DNA from: Pristionchus mayeri
Lineage: Eukaryota > Nematoda > Chromadorea > Rhabditida > Neodiplogasteridae
Reading direction: 5' to 3'
DNA: 64,000 bases
Assembly (NCBI GenBank): GCA_036245805.1
Contig: BTRK01000004.1
Coordinates: 33,713,541 to 33,777,540 of the forward strand
In this document: positions 10,904 through 23,685 of the stretch, piece by piece
Layout of the letters: every line of letters begins with the position of its first letter
Numbering within the stretch: position 1 is the first letter of the stretch
Translations under genes and position numbers: made by a program
The notes under the pieces: model-generated
What the model saw: only the letters and a program-made list of their open reading frames with translations
The model's database searches: none
What the model was told of the DNA's origin: nothing

Positions 10904-13050
10904 ATGCGTCTTCTCTCCCTCTCCCTTCCCCTTCTCCTTCTCGCCTCTCCTTCCCTGGCTGGCCCCCGTCGCACTACCATCGAGATCCAAGAGCAGACCG
11001 TGACCTGGACCAGAATCCTTAATGTAAGTTCCCTTGTTCCTTCCCCCGTAGTAGCTAACTCCTTTATTCATATTACTTTACTAATCCCCCACTCGCCCCT
11101 CGGATGTGAGCTATTTTGGCACTCGAGCCGTCTCCTTATTTTACGAATGTTTGAGTGAACTTATTTCCTCCCCCTCTCTAGGTACTGCACAGGTTGATTT
11201 AGCATAAACTTTCCTGTCCTATCTATTTTCCCGCCCAATTCTGTGTCTACGTGTGCCTATGGATATCTTCACTATTCAACTATAATACTTGATAGTCCCG
11301 CTATAGCAATTAGAAACAAAAAAGCATATCCAAAGTTGGGATATTGTTTGAATGCAACAAGTAATTCTTCTTTACTTTCAGGTCACTGACCGTCCGATGC
11401 AAGCGAGACGTTGCAACTGCCAGCCCGTAACTACGACCACTACCACGACCCCCGAACCAGTGACCGAGTGCTACTGCGAGGAAGAACCGACGACGCCCGC
11501 ACCGGTGTACGACTGCCCTTGCACAGCTCAAACCACGACCACCACCGAAGCCACTACGTGCTTCTGCGAGCCCGAAGTGACCACCACTCCCGAGCCTGTG
11601 CATGACTGCCCCTGTGCGGCTGACGCCACAACCACGCCCGAGCCCACCCAGTGCTTCTGTGAACCCGAAATCACGACCACTCCGGAACCGGTGTACGACT
11701 GCCCTTGCGCAGCTCAAGCCACGACCACCCCCGAACCCACCCAGGCTGCCTGTCCCTGTGCCGCTGCTCGTGCTGTCCCTGTCGCTACTGATGCTGCCAC
11801 CGGCGAGAACGTAAGTGTGACCCTAACTGCCTACCGTACACCTAGTGCCTACCGTATTCCTGGTTTCTACCGTACTCCTAGTACATTATTTCTCCTTTAA
11901 ACGACTCCTTTTCAGGTTCGTATGTGCACTTGCGACGAATCTGACGCATGCCGCAAAGAGTCGTCGAACAGTGTCGATGCTTGCATGGAGGAGTGCATGA
12001 TGCAGCTCCAGGTATACTGTAGTCCCACCACAAGAATGATCAATCGCTAACTGATATTTTTTTCAGGATTACAGTGGCAAGCATAAGGAATATCTTAAAT
12101 GCTTCAAGAAGCACAACCAGAGCATCATCGAGGCCGAGACCTGCCTCTTCAAGGACATGACGTGAGTGTGGTGCTATCATTAGTATTCGTCGTGTTGGTG
12201 GTGTAGTCATTAGTATTCATCGTCTTTGACCTTATTTGTGTAGTCATTAGAACTCGTCGTATGTGCTTTGTCGTATATTATTTGCATAGTGTGATCAGTT
12301 AGTAATCGTCGTCATTCTTCAGGTGCAACAAGGGAAGTGAGACGAAGTACGTGGTTCCCGCCGATTGGGAGGAGCTCGCCACCATCGAGTACAAGGGCAA
12401 TGCCTCCACACCTCTCAAGGGCAACGCTATCTGGTTGGTTATATTTTCGTAGCCATTAGTCCGTTAGTCTCTTAGTCTCTTCCTTAGTTATTCTCAGTGT
12501 ATTGATCTTAGTATCTTAGCTCCTTAGTCCTGCTTCCCGAACAGTGATGAACTCAATTTGTTCCAGGAAGCGCGACCAGCCCAAGTACGACAAGCTCCAG
12601 TCATTCTTCCACTGCACCAAGCACTGCATGCACACGAAGTTCCACGCCTGCACCCAGGAGAAAGCGTGAGTTGACTTGGCACAATGCCAAAATTTGAATC
12701 TCCCACTATCCCTGATCCTGGAATCATTTGCTTCTTATAGATGCGGAGCCGAGATGCCCTCCAAGGAAGACTTCGCTAAGAAAATGATCGAGTGCACCAA
12801 GGACAACACCAAGGTACGTCATCATCGATTGGCGAGATACGGTAGATCATGATCGAGTACTGTAACTACAGAATCAGACAATGCAGTATCAAACAGTAGC
12901 CTACAGTACCTAACTGATACAGTATCCTTACAGATCGCAACTGCCATCAACGCCGCTTGCCGTTGTCTCGCGTGGGAGAAGGGCGTCAAGGACCTCCAGG
13001 GGGGATCTTGCGCAATCATCGGCAGCAAGTACTACATCGACAAGGCCTAA
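10904..13050 (+). CDS. Cys/Thr-rich secreted protein, copy 1 (8 exons, 379 aa)
   Basis: Exons by splice signals: 10904-11023, 11382-11810, 11916-12011, 12067-12161, 12323-12433, 12567-12665, 12741-12813, 12934-13050; they join to one 379-residue frame. Exon 1 gives a signal peptide (MRLLSLSLPLLLL...) and the motif RTTIEIQEQTVTW. Exon 2 is a mucin-like repeat: units of the form CxCxxExTTTPEPVYDCPC, rich in Thr and Pro and probably O-glycosylated. Exons 3-8 form a Cys-rich domain (CTCDES, CMEEC, CFKKH, CTKHCMHTKFHAC, CRCLAW) with paired Cys residues that suggest a disulfide fold. The protein is presumably extracellular (cuticle, mucus or secretion). No named family was recognised. The whole gene apart from the 5' end is mirrored at 16380-18426. 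Confidence 0.85.
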
Positions 13051-13981
13051 ATTCCCCCGATTTCCCGACCATGATATTGTTGTTGTACAAAGTGTTGTGA
13101 AAACTCGATTCAATCGGGTTTCAAGCATACTGATAAATTCTTTCGCTTCAACCTATATTGAAATGAAACTACTGTTATCTAAAACATACTCTCACCTAAA
13201 AAAGGGCTCAGTTGACCAATCGGTTGGAATCGATCAAAAAAATGTGTATGCCAGGAGGAAGAGCGGAATAGGTGGGACAAGCGGCATAATAGGTGGGAAT
13301 GGACTGGGGGATGATAATGCATCATCTCACTGTAGATCGGAAGACCAGAATCCAGATGTTGGAGATCGCTAATTGTAGGAAATAAACGTAAATAAACAAA
13401 TACGAAATGGATGGACATGGCCCGGAACTCTCACATCCCAATCGGTTTAAACTTTTTGCGTGTAAAGGTATCCCTAAGGGATTCTCAAAATCGTTTTCAG
13501 AAGTTGCCAAGTGCATGTAGAGGATAAGATAATTAAAGTCAAGGAATTTGGATTTCGCTTTCGCGGTAATTATATTTCATTCTAACCCTTCCCTTTTATC
13601 GGACTCGGTGGTGTATGTGCAGTGATAGGGCGTTACATCTCAGGAAAAATCGGCTGGAAGTGGAAAAAGAGTGTTACTTCTCACCCTGCGTTTTCCCCCG
13701 GAAGTGGGAATTATTTGAATTTCCGCAATTGGGTATCTCCGTTCTCTGTGGAGCTAGAGACTTGAAAATTGGAATATGAGGTTTTGAGGGTCAAAAAACC
13801 TTATATTCCAACCTTCTTAAGTTGAATCCACACATTGATTGTCGGCTGTTCGTCTCCCCATGATATACTCCTTTTGCACTGTGATGCGATTGCGATGTGA
13901 TGTGAGACGGATACCTAGCGCTTGAAGATGGAGCATTTGTACTCAGTGGGCGAAAGGATTACTTCAAAGTTCGAACGACAT
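13051..13981. other. 3' flank of gene 1 (arm of palindrome 3); no gene seen
   Basis: Apart from a possible poly-A region soon after the stop, I see no conserved protein, RNA gene or repeat family here. Open frames of 60-103 residues are mirrored in the other arm (15449-16379) and show no recognisable motif. Confidence 0.5.
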
Positions 13982-15448
13982 ATACAAGTAGTCCGACCCG
14001 AAACATTCTCAACTCGCATGGAAAAATTATAATTAGAATGACTCCACTCCAAAGTGAAATTTGGATAACTCGATCTTACACAGCTGCTGAGCGAGTTTGT
14101 AGCGGATCTGAGAAGGTTTATCTTTAGCACATACCCCATTTTAGGGCTCCGCCCCCTTTGACTCTCCTTCATTAATCGACTGTAAAATAAGTGTGAAGAA
14201 TCGCCTAACTCCACAATTTTGCACACTTATTCATGAATGGATTCTCCATAAAGTGACAAGAAATTAGATTTTTATCTTTACGGGAATAGCTTATTTCACG
14301 TTGATGAAAATCAAGATCGAAAATTGTTCGAATTTTTAAATTCGACATCCGACCAACATGAAACTTTGTACAATAGTTCTCCATCACTAATATATAGTAC
14401 CTGCAAGATTTGGGCTCTGTAGCTCAACTGAGCCCAAAGATATGACCAAAATTCTAAATTTTAGGGGTCTACGAAAATTAATATACCGGCTTTCTCTGAA
14501 ATGCGCCAAGCCAGTCACATGTCAGATTATGATCATCAGAGGTTGTCCTCTCTACACAGGTAGTTTGAACAAATTCCAACTTTCGGTAGAGTTTCAAAAA
14601 AGTAACATCAAACACATACACGGAATTTGATTACGGTATTTTGCAATAAATAGATAAGCAAACATGTATGCTATCGCTATATTCTCGTGGAGTGTATCTA
14701 TCGAATGCTCTAAACCATAGGTCTCTATCTTAATTTTGAAGAAAGATATGACAACGACAAATTAGTTGCGAAACTTTTGTCCGTTACTGTAGGTATCGGT
14801 TGGTTAAATCATTTGGTATTTATCTAGACATGATTTTCTACTAAAATTCTCAATTTTGGACCATGAACCCATGGTCATTGGAGAAGTGTTAAACTCATGA
14901 TTGCTTGGTTAAAAGACTTATGCATGCAAGTGTAGAGGAGCACATACTGGTTAGAATGATACAACCCCCAAGTTCCTAGGTCCACTCTTAAACGAACGGC
15001 GACGAGTTGTGCAATTGTCACCCTCCCAGATATTCAAATGGGCAGGAATCGATGTGCGAAAGATTGAATAACTTTCAGGCATAGTTGATGTCAGAAATGA
15101 ACCGCATATGCACTATGAATTACCAATATCATTTTGGCCTTGGGTCTAGTGTGTTTGCCCAACTATGCGTTCCATATCAATCTCTCTCCCTGGGAGAGAG
15201 CATTCGAGGTCATATCTGTAACAATGACCTGACCAGTCTCATGCTCTCCTCTCTAGGGAGGTGTTCGTCTCGAGAGAGGCGTTCGCAGATAAAGTATGAG
15301 TTTCTCGTAGTCCAGCATCCGCTTATAAGCAAGCATCATAACTTGTCTCTAAAAACCCAATCAAAGTTAAACAAAAAGTGGCCCCGATTACATCTCGGTG
15401 AGGAAATTGGTGTGCTTTGCCGATGAAATGTAATACGAGAAGATTACT
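13982..15448. other. Loop of palindrome 3; no gene seen
   Basis: This is AT-rich sequence without convincing exons. It holds one dispersed repeat (14903-15045) and a short Cys-poor 113-codon frame at 15085-15426 that I do not regard as coding. Being single copy, it separates the two arms and would form the loop of any hairpin. Confidence 0.5.
14903..15045 (+). repeat. Dispersed repeat, second copy at about 25312-25475
   Basis: A stretch containing ACTTATGCATGCAAGTGTAG, then GGAGCACATACTGGTTA and CAAGTTCCTAGGTC, recurs in direct orientation upstream of the lipocalin gene at 25610. The second copy carries a poly-C run (25441-25460) where this one has CCCTCCCAG. The ends and class of the repeat are not clear from two copies. 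Confidence 0.75.
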
Positions 15449-16379
15449 GGAATGTCGTTCGAACTTTGAAGTAATCCTTTCGCCCACTGAGTACAAATGC
15501 TCCATCTTCAAGCGCTAGGTATCCGTCTCACATCACATCGCAATCGCATCACAGTGCAAAAGTATATCATGGGGAGACGAACAGCCGACAATCAATGTGT
15601 GGATTCAACTTAAGAAGGTTGGAATATAAGGTTTTTTGACCCTCAAAACCTCATATTCCAATTTTCAAGTCTCTAGCTCCACAGAGAACGGAGATACCCA
15701 ATTGCGGAAATTCAAATAATTCCCACTTCCGGGGGAAAACGCAGGGTGAGAAGTAACACTCTTTTTCCACTTCCAGCCGATTTTTCCTGAGATGTAACGC
15801 CCTATCACTGCACATACACCACCGAGTCCGATAAAAGGGAAGGGTTAGAATGAAATATAATTACCGCGAAAGCGAAATCCAAATTCCTTGACTTTAATTA
15901 TCTTATCCTCTACATGCACTTGGCAACTTCTGAAAACGATTTTGAGAATCCCTTAGGGATACCTTTACACGCAAAAAGTTTAAACCGATTGGGATGTGAG
16001 AGTTCCGGGCCATGTCCATCCATTTCGTATTTGTTTATTTACGTTTATTTCCTACAATTAGCGATCTCCAACATCTGGATTCTGGTCTTCCGATCTACAG
16101 TGAGATGATGCATTATCATCCCCCAGTCCATTCCCACCTATTATGCCGCTTGTCCCACCTATTCCGCTCTTCCTCCTGGCATACACATTTTTTTGATCGA
16201 TTCCAACCGATTGGTCAACTGAGCCCTTTTTTAGGTGAGAGTATGTTTTAGATAACAGTAGTTTCATTTCAATATAGGTTGAAGCGAAAGAATTTATCAG
16301 TATGCTTGAAACCCGATTGAATCGAGTTTTCACAACACTTTGTACAACAACAATATCATGGTCGGGAAATCGGGGGAAT

Positions 16380-18426
16380 TTAGGCCTTGTCGATGTAGTA
16401 CTTGCTGCCGATGATTGCGCAAGATCCCCCCTGGAGGTCCTTGACGCCCTTCTCCCACGCGAGACAACGGCAAGCGGCGTTGATGGCAGTTGCGATCTGT
16501 AAGGATACTGTATCAGTTAGGTACTGTAGGCTACTGTTTGATACTGCATTGTCTGATTCTGTAGTTACAGTACTCGATCATGATCTACCGTATCTCGCCA
16601 ATCGATGATGACGTACCTTGGTGTTGTCCTTGGTGCACTCGATCATTTTCTTAGCGAAGTCTTCCTTGGAGGGCATCTCGGCTCCGCATCTATAAGAAGC
16701 AAATGATTCCAGGATCAGGGATAGTGGGAGATTCAAATTTTGGCATTGTGCCAAGTCAACTCACGCTTTCTCCTGGGTGCAGGCGTGGAACTTCGTGTGC
16801 ATGCAGTGCTTGGTGCAGTGGAAGAATGACTGGAGCTTGTCGTACTTGGGCTGGTCGCGCTTCCTGGAACAAATTGAGTTCATCACTGTTCGGGAAGCAG
16901 GACTAAGGAGCTAAGATACTAAGATCAATACACTGAGAATAACTAAGGAAGAGACTAAGAGACTAACGGACTAATGGCTACGAAAATATAACCAACCAGA
17001 TAGCGTTGCCCTTGAGAGGTGTGGAGGCATTGCCCTTGTACTCGATGGTGGCGAGCTCCTCCCAATCGGCGGGAACCACGTACTTCGTCTCACTTCCCTT
17101 GTTGCACCTGAAGAATGACGACGATTGCTAACTGATCACACTATGCAAATAATATACGACAAAGCACATACGACGAGTTCTAATGACTACACAAATAAGG
17201 TCAAAGACGATGAATACTAATGACTACACCACCAACACGACGAATACTAATGATAGCACCACACTCACGTCATGTCCTTGAAGAGGCAGGTCTCGGCCTC
17301 GATGATACTCTGGTTGTGCTTCTTGAAGCATTTAAGATATTCCTTATGCTTGCCACTGTAATCCTGAAAAAAATATCAGTTAGCGATTGATCATTCTTGT
17401 GGTGGGACTACAGTATACCTGGAGCTGCATCATGCACTCCTCCATGCAAGCATCGACACTGTTCGACGACTCTTTGCGGCATGCGTCAGATTCGTCGCAA
17501 GTGCACATACGAACCTGAAAAGGAGTCGTTTAAAGGAGAAATAATGTACTAGGAGTACGGTAGAAACCATGAATACGGTAGGCACTAGGTGTACGGTAGG
17601 CAGTTAGGGTCACACTTACGTTCTCGCCGGTGGCAGCATCAGTAGCGACAGGGACAGCACGAGCAGCGGCACAGGGACAGGCAGCCTGGGTGGGTTCGGG
17701 GGTGGTCGTGGCTTGAGCTGCGCAAGGGCAGTCGTACACCGGTTCCGGAGTGGTCGTGATTTCGGGTTCACAGAAGCACTGGGTGGGCTCGGGCGAGGTT
17801 GTGGCGTCAGCCGCACAGGGGCAGTCATACACAGGCTCGGGAGTGGTGGTCACTTCGGGCTCGCTGAAGCACGTAGTGGCTTCGGTGGTGGTCGTGGTTT
17901 GAGCTGTGCAAGGGCAGTCGTACACCGGTGCGGGCGTCGTCGGTTCTTCCTCGCAGTAGCACTCGGTCACTGGTTCGGGGGTCGTGGTAGTGGTCGTAGT
18001 TACGGGCTGGCAGTTGCAACGTCTCGCTTGCATTGGACGGTCCGTGACCTGAAGGGAAAGAGGAATTACTGTTGCATTCAAACAATATCGCAACCTATGT
18101 TGTTTTTTGTTTTTAATTTCTAAGCCGGACTATCATGCAGTTGATTAAGTTAAGATACCCTAGGTTCATATATAGACAATGAATATATATATAGACACGG
18201 GAATTTATGCAAACCCAACTTGTGCATAGAGGGGGGGGGGGGTATAAATTCACTCAAAATTTCACAAGATGCGAAAAGTCGTGCACATCCGAGAGGCGTG
18301 TGGGGGGATTAAAATAGGTATATGAAGGACGGGCCAGCTACTACGGGGAATGAACGAGGGAACTTACATTAAGGATTCTGGTCCAGGTCACAGTCTGCTC
18401 TTTAGAGGTGTTAGATACATCTATCT
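16380..18426 (-). CDS. Cys/Thr-rich secreted protein, copy 2 (5' end remodelled)
   Basis: This is the mirror of exons 2-8 of copy 1 (exon 2 at about 17620-18048, stop at 16380), with all splice sites kept. One repeat unit has TCFSEP instead of TCFCEP. The counterpart of exon 1 (18368-18426) keeps KEQTVTWTRILN but upstream of it the signal peptide and promoter are gone; a GGCAG acceptor at 18427-18431 could join it to an unseen exon. So the reading frame is open but secretion is unproven. It may be a pseudogene with an intact body, or may use a distant 5' exon. Its preserved sequence is better explained by gene conversion with copy 1 than by its own selection. Confidence 0.65.
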
Positions 18427-18919
18427 CTGCCAAGATGCAAAAAGGTGATAAAATATTACTTAAAAAGAGTTCATCCAGCTAGGTCAAATAGCCTAGCCGA
18501 GTGTCTAGCCTAGGATGTGTTCAAGCCGAGTTATGAAGGGAACTCAAATACAGAGCTTGATTTCCATAACACACATCTGAAACACGATATTGCATAGTTA
18601 TGACGAATTACTTATGGCAACATTTTCTTTGGGACCCTTATACTGGTACAGAAATTGTTGGGACCCTCATATTGGTACAGAGCCGAGATTTGATCTGGCA
18701 ACGTGGGACTCTCTCGACTCTTACAAATTCACGGGATGTTCTCAATACTAAAGCATCTTTAACGGCCCAATAATAACGATTCATTTAAAATAAACATTAT
18801 ATGTAAACACTTTATCAGATCGAATCAAAGAATTAGAAGATAAGGTAGCCATTTACATGTGTTTACGTATGAAGGTGGTTATCGAAATCATAAAATGGTT
18901 ATCCAATAGTCTCTATTAT

Positions 18920-19534
18920 CTATTGGCGAAACTTGCAGGATGCATACGCATACGGCTGAACGAGGCTGAATTGCTTATTTATTTCGCGGAAGTGGCTGGT
19001 GAAGAAATTCTCGTTGATCCACTGCATGACTTGTTCCTGAAAATGCTCAAAATTATTATTACAAGCAGTACTTCTACGCCATGACAGGAATCACCGAGTA
19101 TCCCCTTCTTATGTCAAATTATTATATTCCTATATTCTTTACCCTTTCATTCCTTCTCATCTCAAAGTTATCCTTAAAATGCACTGGATCCCTAACGAAG
19201 GTAGTGACGGGATAGTGGGCTGAGTTGGAGAGAACAGCGTACTCGTATTGGAGGAACCCATGCGAGTTGACGACCACGGGACCGAGTTTGAAGACTTTTA
19301 CTGGAACCCAATGGTTAGTTGCATGACGATATTGAACAAACTCACAGCTCTCGATATCATTCCCGTTATTAATGACAATCAGCCCATCCTTTCCGAACCC
19401 ACTCCTTGTTGTAAAACGGGACCGAATGATCCTGCGAACGCGTGTTTTCCCCATGCGTGTTATGTTCTTCGTGGATGTGCACTGCTTATCGGTTAAGAAG
19501 GTCGATGGGTAGGGCGATTCATCAAGTTCGTAGA
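18920..19534 (-). pseudogene. Lipocalin gene A, 5'-truncated inverted copy
   Basis: Exons match gene B: 19346-19534, 19161-19300 and 18920-19036. There is no exon 1, so the signal peptide and the G-x-W lipocalin signature are missing; LINE 5' sequence starts where exon 1 should be. The donor after FKDNFE reads GAGATGAG instead of GAGGTGAG, so splicing is broken. Otherwise the frame is as in gene B (KLGPVVVNSHGFLQYEY). It is a recent, dead duplicate. Confidence 0.85.
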
Positions 19535-20016
19535 CTGAATAGATGATGTTGATTTAAGTTTAATTACTCATGTCTCTCATTTTTGAAAAAAATGTGATAC
19601 CGTTAGACATTTCTTTTTCGTCATACTTATCATGTGGTATGATATTTGGCATAACATTAGTTGTCATAACCAAAGTAATAATGCTAGTAGCAAAAAAAAA
19701 AGATTTATACTCTCTCCTCTTGGCTCTCACTCTCCTCTCGGCTCTCGTTGCGATAGGCGCGCGCTCTCTTCTCTCTATCTTTTATCACTAATTACGGCTT
19801 ATTAGCCTCCTTTCTTTCCGTTCTTCCTTATTCAAGCTTCTGATTCCCCCTACCTAGTGTATTCTACCCCCTTTTCATGCATTAATTCCTCTTAATTAGC
19901 TCATAATTGTGTAAACTCTTATTTTCCCGCCCTTTTCTCTCCTTTCTCTCGCCCCTCTCCATCCCGTGTACTCTCTCGCTCTCTCGCCCCTAGTTCACGT
20001 GCACTCTCTCGTTACC

Positions 20017-20766
20017 ATGTCCACCCCATCGCCTCCCTCCTCCCTCCCTCCCTCCTCTCCACTACCCTCCCCCCTTCCCCCCCCCCCCCCCAACTCCGAC
20101 GGTCGCAAGCGTCGCGCCGCCCAGTCGGAGGAGGACTTCCGTGCTGCAGCCAAGACCCAGCTGCAGGACGTCACCGACAAACTGAGGGCATACCTCGACA
20201 CGGAGTCTGAGCGTACCTCTGACCCGCTCTACGTGTCTCTCGAGGCTTGTCTCTAGGTGCTATCGAATACACTCGAGAAGCATCTACAACCCTCCGAGAG
20301 TCATGTGGAGTCGGAGAAGAGGGCACGCTCGATCGTGGTCGAGAACTTGGCTGAGTCGACCCACTCCCTCCCCAGTCAAAGAGTCGAGGCCGACTACGCC
20401 CACGTCACTCGCCTCCTCGATCTCACCGGAATCGAAGACCGTCCGGACACGGTCTTCCGGATGGGAGAGAGGAAGGAGGGACGCCCCCGTCCTCTCAAGA
20501 TCCTCCTTCCCCGCACCTCCTCGCAGAAGCTCCTTCTCACTCGCAGCAAGAAGATTTCAGACCAGCGCGAGTACTCCTCACTGCGAATTCGCCCCTCCCT
20601 CTCAGAGAAGGAGAGGCATACGCAGTACGAGTTGAGGGAGAAGAAGCGCAAGTTGAATGAAGAAGGTAAGGGCACCTGGGTGATCTACGCTGGCATTCTC
20701 ATAAAGCAGGACGAGGTACAGGCATTCAAGGCGAAGGCACCCAGCAAGGAGACGAAGGGAAACTAG
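20017..20766 (+). pseudogene. LINE ORF1 protein, interrupted by a stop
   Basis: The frame starts at ATG 20017 (MSTPSPPSSLPPSS) with a Pro/Ser-rich N-terminus. An in-frame TAG stands at 20254-20256. Beyond it come the nucleic-acid binding core (ARSIVVENLAES, then GIEDRPDTVFRMG, then RPRPLKILLP) and a basic C-terminus with RIRPSLSEKER. This layout matches ORF1 proteins of nematode CR1-like elements, which coat the element RNA. The poly-C run at 20080-20091 sits in the Pro-rich part and is an obvious place for slippage. Confidence 0.8.
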
Positions 20767-23685
20767 GATCCCCCTGCAGACCTCCCCCTATCCTTTCCTC
20801 GCCTCCTTCAATCACTCCCCCCTCCTCGCCCCAAACTGTTCATCCTAGCTTAGTTTCTCAATACGATTCCCCCTCCACTCTTTCCTCTGATATTCTGCCT
20901 AATATTTCTTGTCTCTATTACAACGCCCGATCATTAGTCAATAAGCTACCATCTTTTCACTCCCTTCTAAAGGTAGAACAACCAGACATTGTGTTTATCA
21001 CCGAATCATGACTAACATCTGGTATTCCCACCTCATTGATAATCACTGATCTACCATATCATGCTATTAGACGTGATCGTTCCAATGGCCGTGGAGGCGG
21101 TACACTTATTGTACCTCGTGACCATTTTCACTACTCTATTCTGAGTTCCATCCATAGTAGTGTTGAATCCCTCTCCATTGATTTGCTCACTTCCTCTTCC
21201 TCTTTCATTCGTCTTTGTGTTGTGTACCGACCTCCTAGATTCAGTACGACCCAGACGGAAAACCTCGTTGATTGTCTCTCAGACCTCCTTACCTCCAGCC
21301 CACATCCCATCATATTCATAGGAGATTTCAATAGCGACATCATTTCCAGTACCATTCCAACCACAGAACAATCACTTCACTCCTTCGTCTCTACTTCCGA
21401 TCTCAGCCATCTAATCCGTAGTCCCACTAGGATAGATCGATGCATTGATTGGCTACTTGCTAGTGATTCATCCATAGTACACAAAGCCTCTGTAATTCCG
21501 TCCTTTCCTACATCTGATCATTTTGGTATATTCTTCTCAATTGATTCAACGTGCCTCCCTCCAGCTCAATCGTTAGTTAGAGATTTCGATCGCGCCAACT
21601 ATGACCACCTCTCGTCCTTCCTTCTCACCTTTGACTGGCTTACAACATTTTCACAAGCTCCTGACCCTGAGAACATGTATTCTAACTTTGTCTCTGTAAT
21701 CCACCACGCTATCGATCTTTTCGTACCGTATCACTGCCCTAAGCCTGCTACCCATTCTTATCCCCCTCATATTCGAAAGCTAATTAAACACAGAAACTCT
21801 CTGCTCACAAAGTATAATTTACTCTCAATCCGCCCTCAATACGAGAAGTGCAGTAGAGATATATTATTTCAAATTAAAAAATGGAACCAATTTTGCGAAC
21901 ATACAAAATTAAAAAAAAAACACTAAAGATCTCTACCGTCACATCCGTACTCTTACCCAACCGAAGCAGTCCGTCCCCAAACAACTTATTGATTCCTCTG
22001 GAAATATCGCAACTAGTACTTTAGATATAGCTAATACTCTCGCATCCCGTTTTGCTTCTCACTTCACACTTGATGACGGATTATTGCCCTCTATTCCATC
22101 TCATCCCTCCCATTCATATCTAAGAAATGTATCTTTCTTCCCACATGACGTGCATAAGGCATTAAAGCAGCTCTCCCCATCATGTTCTACGGGCCATGAT
22201 AACATTCCTCAGATTGCATTTCGTAAATATGCACGTTCCCTCTCCCTCCCCTTATGTGATATCTTCAATATTAGTATGGAAACTGGCACTGTCCCATCAT
22301 TATGGAAATTCTCACTCATTACCCCAATCCCCAAACCAAATAAGAATCCCCAGTCACCCGATTCTTATCGCCCTATCTCCATCCTATCTCCTGCCTCTAA
22401 AACGATGGAACACCTTGTCAAACATAAGCTGGCCCCTTACCTTTACCGTTCCAATATCATCCCTAATTACCAACATGGTTTTCGATCCGGTGTCTCTGTT
22501 CTTACCAACCTTGTGGACTGTGAAAATGACTGGACTTTCGCTCATTCCCGTAAAGAGCAAACTGATGTTATTTACCTCGACTTCTCTCGTGCATTTGACA
22601 CCGTCCCCTTTCCCAAGCTTATCTCTAAATGCTTGCATTATGGTATTAATGGTAACCTTCTAAATTGGATCTCTGATTTTGTAACGGATAGGCATTTCTC
22701 CGTAAGGCTAGGTACCACCGTATCCAAGTCCTTCCCTGTCCTTTCCGGCGTACCACAAGGATCTGTACTAGGGCCTATTCTATTCTCTTTTTATATATCT
22801 GATATTACATATGTCATTGCTCCCTTCCCCGATGTGTTTGTGAAAGCATTTGCAGATGACATTAAGATTTATGTTTCCTATTCCAGTAAAACTAAAGCCT
22901 CTCGCACTTCCCAATTACAGTATGCCCTAGATGCCATCTATTCATGGACTGTATCCAATCAATTATCTCTCTCTGAATCTAAATGCACCCATCTCCACAT
23001 AGGTCCTTCTCCTGCTCCTCAATATCTCATTAATAATGTTATCCTCGAGCAAGTGGCCCAACAACGTGATCTCGGCGTCCAAGTACTTCCCACCCTAAAT
23101 AACTCTGCCAGTATTGATGATCGTGTCCAAAAAGCTACCATTGTCCTGCATATTATGCTTCGTGCTGTATCCGTTAATGATCCCACTATCCTTATCAAAT
23201 GCTTTAAAACATATGTTCTCCCTCACATTGAATTCGCTTGCCCATTCTGGAACCCTCATATCAAGAAACAGAGTCAGAAGCTTGAGAAAATACAAGAGAA
23301 ATTCGCTCGTATTCTATACTATAAATGCTTTCCATCTCCATCTTACCCTCTTGGTCTTCCCTCCTATTCTCAACGTCTGTCTTTCCTTGGTATTCAAGCG
23401 CTTTTTGAGAGGAGAGTCATTTATGATCTAGTCCTGGCCCGTAGGATCATGTATGGAGACACCATACTCGATAGAAGTAAATTTTTCCTGTTTGCTCCCC
23501 TAAGAGAAAGGACCAACAACTTTGGAATCTATATTGAGAAAACCAAATCCACACCTCGATATCATTGTTTTTCTCGTAGAGTTGCTAGGATCTTAAACGC
23601 TCTTCCCACCCATGTATTGTCATCCCCCAGCATCCATGACTACAAAAACAGATTGAGATCTCTAGAATTTGATTTAGGAAATATA

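Larger units (their letters stand above)
11330..18100. repeat. Palindrome 3: inverted gene pair, arms about 2.65 kb, loop 1.47 kb
   Basis: About 11330-13981 is the reverse complement of 15449-18100, with a loop at 13982-15448. Exons, introns and about 930 bp of 3' flank are almost identical between arms; one visible change is a Cys to Ser in exon 2 of the right copy. Homology continues into intron 1 and part of exon 1 (to 18400 or so) but drops sharply there to a clearly diverged level. That step marks a tract homogenised between arms, with older duplication outside it. Confidence 0.88.

Noticed and set aside
18857..19084. Plus-strand 75-residue frame as a gene
   Set aside because: It is the antisense of the last lipocalin A exon.
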